A stretch of 64,000 nt of DNA from Cryptomeria japonica (taxonomy: Eukaryota > Streptophyta > Pinopsida > Cupressales > Cupressaceae): the NCBI RefSeq assembly GCF_030272615.1, contig NC_081415.1:104152796-104216795 (forward strand), written 5' to 3'. Under the pieces are notes generated by a model. The model was not told where the DNA came from, did no database searches, and saw only the letters and a program-made list of their open reading frames with translations. A program made the translations under genes and the position numbers. This document shows positions 59,122 through 64,000 of this stretch, piece after piece; position 1 is the first letter of the stretch, and each line of letters opens with the position of its first letter.

Positions 59122-62054
59122 TTTGTAAACACTGGGATCTCTGGTGTCACTTGTGCCCTTAGTTGGTGTGAGGTGTATAGACCTTATGTTGTATGCTTGT
59201 CCTCCTTTTGTATGCTTGTGATTGAGGCATAGGATCTTGAAGATCTTAAGGACTCGTGCTTTGTTCTTTTTGCATGTTCTTTCAAGCAAACCTTAATTGT
59301 GTGTAACATGTGTGTTCACACCTTGCTTTGATCTTCCTGATGTTGGTGCTTTTTGAGTGATTTTATGGGCTTTGTTTTCTCATTTGATATCTTGGTCTAT
59401 GATTACTCTTATTCTGAGTGAGAGTCGTATGTACCTCCCTTTTTTATCGTTGTACTCTTTAGACTAATCCATTGGGTTGGTCAGTGCTTGTCTTGAATCT
59501 AGAAGTATGAAATGAGCTTGTATTAAGATTATGATCTAGCTTGGTGTTGTTAACTTGAAGGACTTGTATGGTTGATGTTGAGTGCTTATGATGTAGCAAT
59601 TGAATGGTTTTCACCCTTCCTCCTCTTTCTCTCTAGAAATTAAAATGTTTGTTATATGTGTATTTATCACTTGTGACTTCTTAAACCCTTGTGTGAGCTA
59701 ATGATTCTTCTATTTATTTAGATATTAAGAGGGCTATGGGTTTAAAAGATCATGATGGATATTGGGAGGAAATTGTATGTTTTCATAAAGAGTTCTCTAT
59801 GTGTGTTTTAGGAGTAACATAATGGAATTTCTATCTTAGGTAATGTGCATTAATGTGAGAATAGCGGATATGTGAAACTGCCTTGTTTGTAACAAGATGT
59901 ATGAAAGGGATCATGTTATAGTGGCTAAGAGTGTGTTAATGTGTTCCATGAAAGGTTTCTTTATGTGTTTCATAACACCGATTCAATTGAGGACCTATTT
60001 TAACAATGCTTTATTGAACTTGCTTTTGGATATATATAATTGACTTAGTAGGAATAGAAAGTGCAAATGAAAAGCTAGTTTGATGTGCATGCATAAATAT
60101 GTATTATTTAGTTGATAGTTCCTCGTTTACCTTCTTATCGTATTTTAATTTTTCGATGAAAGGTTGTAGATTATGATATGTTTCGTATTAATTAAGGGTT
60201 GTGAGTGTTCACAAGAGGTCTTGCATGAACAAAAAGATTGTCTATCTTGATTTTTGTTGTTTGGAAATTAGGACATTTAGTTGCAACCATAATATTTGGA
60301 AATATCATGTTAGGCCAATTGGCATTCTTCTAAACGGTAGTGATGTGAAAACCGTATGATTAAGATGATAAACATTTCTAGTGAGAAATTTCAGCATGGT
60401 TGTATGGTCTTGTTGATTTTGTGCTTATGCATGAAATGGGTTGACTATCAAACTCTCTTTCTCTTCTCTCTACCTAGATTATAAGATTTTAGAAATGCTA
60501 CTAAAGAATGCATTGATTTAAATAGAATGTTTATAAAGCATATGAAATAGTATTTTTGCATTTTGACTTCATATTGAAAGATGGAAGTCTTAATCTTCGG
60601 AAAGAAAATTTGCATGGTTAGTAATGTGATTATGAATACTGAGTAGAATTAGTGAAAGATATAGGAATGACGTTACTTCCTTATTTAATTTGAATTGTAA
60701 AGAATTTCAGTACTTGTACCTAGAATAAATTCTATTCAGTTATTCATGTGGGAAGCATAATTAAGAACTTACTTGAGTAGATTATAGTGTTACTGAAAAG
60801 TACTCCGCGTAAATGTGAATAAACCAGTACTGGTGCTTTCATTGTGTATTGTGAGAAACCAGTCATTGCTATATGTGCCCATGGGATGGTGAAGTAATCA
60901 ACCATGGAGGATATGCTTACTTATGAGTATGGGAAAACATATTGTTTATGTGTTGTTGCTTATTTGTTACCCTACCGAGTTCCAACTGTGGGTTGTTGGT
61001 ACTTCAGTATGTTAAGGGGTAGTATTAGAAGTTATTGTTCCTTGAATAGTATGGATCAACGTACAAGTAATATCGGCGCGAAGCGACTTTAGCTTCTCTA
61101 GTTTGAGGAAAAATATAGTTTTATAATGAGACTGTATTAAAGGTGTACTCAATACTTTCCCTTTTTGATGAACCAATTTACAAGGTTTATGTGTGCCAGC
61201 CTATTCCTCTCTTTTGTTGAGCATATTGATGGTAGTTTTTTAGCATAGTAATGGTGTATCCTGGAGGATCGTTTTGCCTTGTCTCCATGAAAGGTATGTT
61301 ATTTCAACATGAGCTACCAGCTAGCAAGCATTGATAGACTTGTGGGTGGACTTTAGCCATGTATACCTCTAGCCTACAATGAGTATTCTAAGAGGTGCAT
61401 CGCTATGCGGGGTAGGACCTATGCATGATTTTTTCTGTGAGGTACACTGCCATGTGGGATACGTCCATTGCATGACTTCTCCGCTTGGAGTATTGCCATG
61501 CCGTGCTGAGACATGATGTGGGATGTAGTAGACATTACCATGCGGTCTACCGACTTGTTTAGGGTAGAGCCATGCCACATGACAATGTGATGCAGGGTGA
61601 TGTTGAGGCACACACTGCCATGTCATGTGGGTAGTGTGACTATGTTGCACCACATAATGAGCTACTGCGATAGCTAGACGATTGTTCTCTCCTTCCTTGT
61701 TGGTGGCTAGATGCTAGTCACATAGTGATGTTATGTGCAATTATGATATTCTTATTTATTTCTTATGTGGACCAGAAATTTATTCTATTTTGACTTTGAA
61801 GGTTTAGCCACGATCTTGCGATCTTTTTCTTACTTGATTTTGTGTTGCAAATTTCCGGATTTTCTTGCCTTACTATTGGAATTGATGATTTATTATCTTT
61901 ATTCATTTGTATTTTGGTGGCTAAAATGGTTTATCCTTATTGTCTTCGAATGCTGGTCTTGTGTTGAAATGTGAATTCCTCTCCAAGGATGTATGAGATG
62001 GTCTTAGTTGAATGTATACGAGGAAGTAGACGTAGGGAACCTTGAGGATGGGGG
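59122..62054 (+). other. Internal or flanking DNA, no coding domain seen
   Basis: Downstream of the PBS an internal region with gag/pol would be expected, but no recognisable domain was found in any frame. ORF 60904-61092 lacks a known motif. The region may be a non-coding leader, a gutted internal domain, or unrelated DNA after truncation. Confidence 0.4.
61385..61645. repeat. Degenerate ~45-50-bp repeat with 'gccatg' cores
   Basis: Words catcgctatgcgggg, cactgccatgtggga, attgccatgccgtgc, attaccatgcggtct, gagccatgccacatg and cactgccatgtcatg occur at roughly regular spacing. The ORFs on the minus strand here follow the repeat. Confidence 0.6.
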
Positions 62055-62225
62055 TGTAGCGTCCTAAAATTGCGACACTTGCAATTTCGACTGCATTTCG
62101 GTCTTCACGATGGCGACGCAACACGCAACCTGAATGGAGACCCCAAAACTTGCTCACGACACTGAAAACTACATTTTTCAAGCACCATTGGCCCGAACCT
62201 CCTTGCACCCCGCTGTCCCGGAGGT

Positions 62226-62254
62226 GGGACCAGAGCGCCCAGCGCCCTGGTCCC
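62226..62254 (+). other. GC-rich hairpin in LTR
   Basis: gggaccagagcgc (62226-62238) and gcgccctggtccc (62242-62254) pair at 12 of 13 positions around a 3-nt loop. Lies about 120 bp upstream of the TATA box. Confidence 0.75.
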
Positions 62255-62376
62255 TGGGTCCTATTTTGGGCCCGGTTTTCTAAGTGATATCGGGTCTTTT
62301 TGATTGCAATTTGGAAATATACTTCCCTGGTCGGCCTAAGGTCGGGAAAATCAATCTATCAGCCCTAATTGACAAG

Positions 62377-62385
62377 TATATAAAC
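62377..62385 (+). promoter_or_regulatory. LTR TATA box
   Basis: TATATAAAC followed by tacatttttctctctcattt, a pyrimidine-rich initiator-like region. The transcript would start near 62405. Confidence 0.6.
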
Positions 62386-63255
62386 TACATTTTTCTCTCT
62401 CATTTGGAAGAAGACATACATGACGGAAAAAGCGTGGAAACTATACTCAAGCATTCAAGCATTCAAGCAATTGATCATTCCAAGTCTCCATTCAAGGCTA
62501 AGTGTTGCATTCAAGTCAAGGATTCAACCATTGAAGAGGAGATCACTTATTACATGCTACATACTACAACATACAACATCTAAACCTTTGCACATAAGGA
62601 TACAAACATCCTTAGAACAAGGTATTAGTACTTGTTCTACATTACAATCATTTACATTTACAGCACTTGCTCATTTCTTGGTTAATTCCAAAACCGGGGT
62701 TTGACCTAAAGGCAAACCCCTAATCCCTAACCCCCCAATCGTCTTCGCTTTTCTGTGTGTAGGTTGCAGGTACGCGGCTGAGATTGAAGATCTGGAATCC
62801 TTGTGCAGAGACGAACAGATCCCCCTTCGTTTCGCTGATTTTTCGGAGGACCGTGGCGTCGGGCGCCATCGTCCCGACAACTTTTTCTCAAATTTGCAGG
62901 ACAGCACCGTATCAACATTCTACTGCTAATTCCAGGTCCGCAGCTTCATCCTATAACCTAAACTCAGTTTATAAGCGAATCTTTATGACTTTCTATGCAT
63001 CCTTAGCTTAATTTCCTTAATCAACATTCTTTACAAAAGAGGGTAGCTTTGCTTTCCAAACCCTTGAAATTCATTTAGCATCCAATCTTACATAGTGTGG
63101 GATTGAATCTTATGAGTTTCAACCCCTCTTTTGAATGTAAAGTCTTCCCCCTAAGTGAAAACCCATCGAATCCTAGCGAACCTCCCTTCTCTCTCCTCGG
63201 AGTTAGAAGAGGGGAGAACAACTAGGGTTCGATCGCGATTTTCCGCTTTACATTT

Positions 63256-63270
63256 TGGTGAACCCGATGT
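63256..63270 (+). other. PBS-like sequence of right-end element
   Basis: TGGTGAACCCGATGT starts 3 nt after the LTR end. Similar to the minus-strand sequence at 20960-20941. Cognate tRNA not identified. Confidence 0.55.
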
Positions 63271-64000
63271 GAACATCCTTTCTGATTATTCATGATTAGA
63301 TCTGAAAATTGATTCCTTGATTACATTTCCACGTTTGATCTTTTGCAAAATTTTAGAGGTAATTGCATAAAAACCCTAAATTTTCTTTTTTGAACATTGA
63401 ACTTGCGAAATGTTTAATTATTAATGCTTGCTTCAGATCTGCTTTTCTATTATAAATTATCAATTCATATCTGTACTTTAATTTTGAAAATTAAGTGGTT
63501 AAATGTCAAAACCCTAATTTTTGAAACCCTCTTAATTCAACCTTTGTCCGACAATTTCACTGATCAAAACATCTCCAAATCAGCTGTAACTTTGGATTCT
63601 GTAATAAAATCACAATATCTTTCATCCGTGAAAATTTGGAAAAAAGTTGCGAGGACCGTGTTGCACTCCGAGCGCCATCATCCCCGACATTTTTTTCAAA
63701 ATTTCGGGAGTGAGATCTTGCTGTATTTTCCTGCTAAAATCCAGAATTTTGGCTGATTTTGTCAATTATAACACTTTCAAAATTACAGTCAAAGTTGGTC
63801 TTGTGATTGCTTGGTTTAAGGCTCCTAATCATTCAAAAATTGTGGAAATTGAAATTTTGTGTCAAAATTGTGTTCTTACTGTCCTAAATCTGAAAATTGT
63901 GTTTGCATTCATTCGAAATTTCAATGCTTTATTCAAATTCTTGCAATTTGTGACTTTTGAAATTAAGTGCTTAATTACAACAACCTTGATTTCCGCTTTC
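63271..64000 (+). other. 5' leader of right-end element, no gag reached
   Basis: T- and A-rich non-coding sequence up to the window end. ORF 63424-63756 has no recognisable domain. The segment 63649-63745 resembles part of the preceding LTR. Confidence 0.45.

Larger units (their letters stand above)
62055..63252 (+). mobile_element. LTR of a gypsy-type element continuing beyond the window
   Basis: TGTAGCGTCCTAAAATTGCG...TTCCGCTTTACA (TGTA...TACA), 1198 bp, followed by a PBS-like TGGTGAACCCGATGTGAAC. It contains a TATA box and a strong GC hairpin. The start is preceded by gatggggg. It may be a 5' LTR with its internal region to the right. The second LTR lies outside the window, so boundaries are inferred from ends and PBS. 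Confidence 0.65.

Overview
This is a eukaryotic nuclear window, almost certainly from a seed plant with a large, repeat-dominated genome. A gymnosperm is plausible but not proven. The evidence is one plant-type single-copy gene in 64 kb, AT-rich intergenic DNA, very long LTRs (0.9-4.3 kb) of Ty1/copia and Ty3/gypsy character, nested insertions, a plant L1-like LINE fragment and a tRNA-related SINE. I see no bacterial, organellar or viral gene set.

The only convincing host gene is eIF5 (CDS 10914-12296, + strand, uninterrupted). A TATA box near 5454 and a GC-richer leader exon ending in a splice donor at 5590 suggest that eIF5 has a 5'-UTR intron of about 5.3 kb, filling 5590-10870.

Layout: 1-2235, two tandem copies of a repeat carrying a decayed protein-coding sequence; 2236-5453, AT-rich intergenic DNA with a small palindromic MITE-like unit; 5454-12296, eIF5; 12297-14750, eIF5 3' flank with minisatellites; 14751-33006, two copies of an old minus-strand LTR-type repeat. 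Copy A of that repeat was hit by a SINE and by a reversed copia solo LTR (17659-20034, TSD agacc). Copy B was hit by a full-length copia-type element (24293-32643, TSD ctata). 33007-35701 holds a compact LTR element truncated against an inverted LTR; 36718-39490, a LINE 3' part; 41135-53195, a very long-LTR gypsy-type element (TSD ctaac); 54775-59103, a putative 4.3-kb LTR with initiator-tRNA-type PBS; 62055-63252, another LTR with promoter and PBS whose element runs off the window end.

The main theme is that several LTR elements here kept long LTRs, a PBS and (in the two large ones) only a gag-type coding region, with no protease, reverse transcriptase, RNase H or integrase visible. They look like non-autonomous gag-only (TR-GAG/LARD-like) parasites of other retroelements. 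The two largest come from different superfamilies yet share this architecture. Each is bounded by perfect 5-bp target duplications, so each is one complete integrated unit. All reading was by eye; alignments and searches that would settle uncertain calls are named in the findings.
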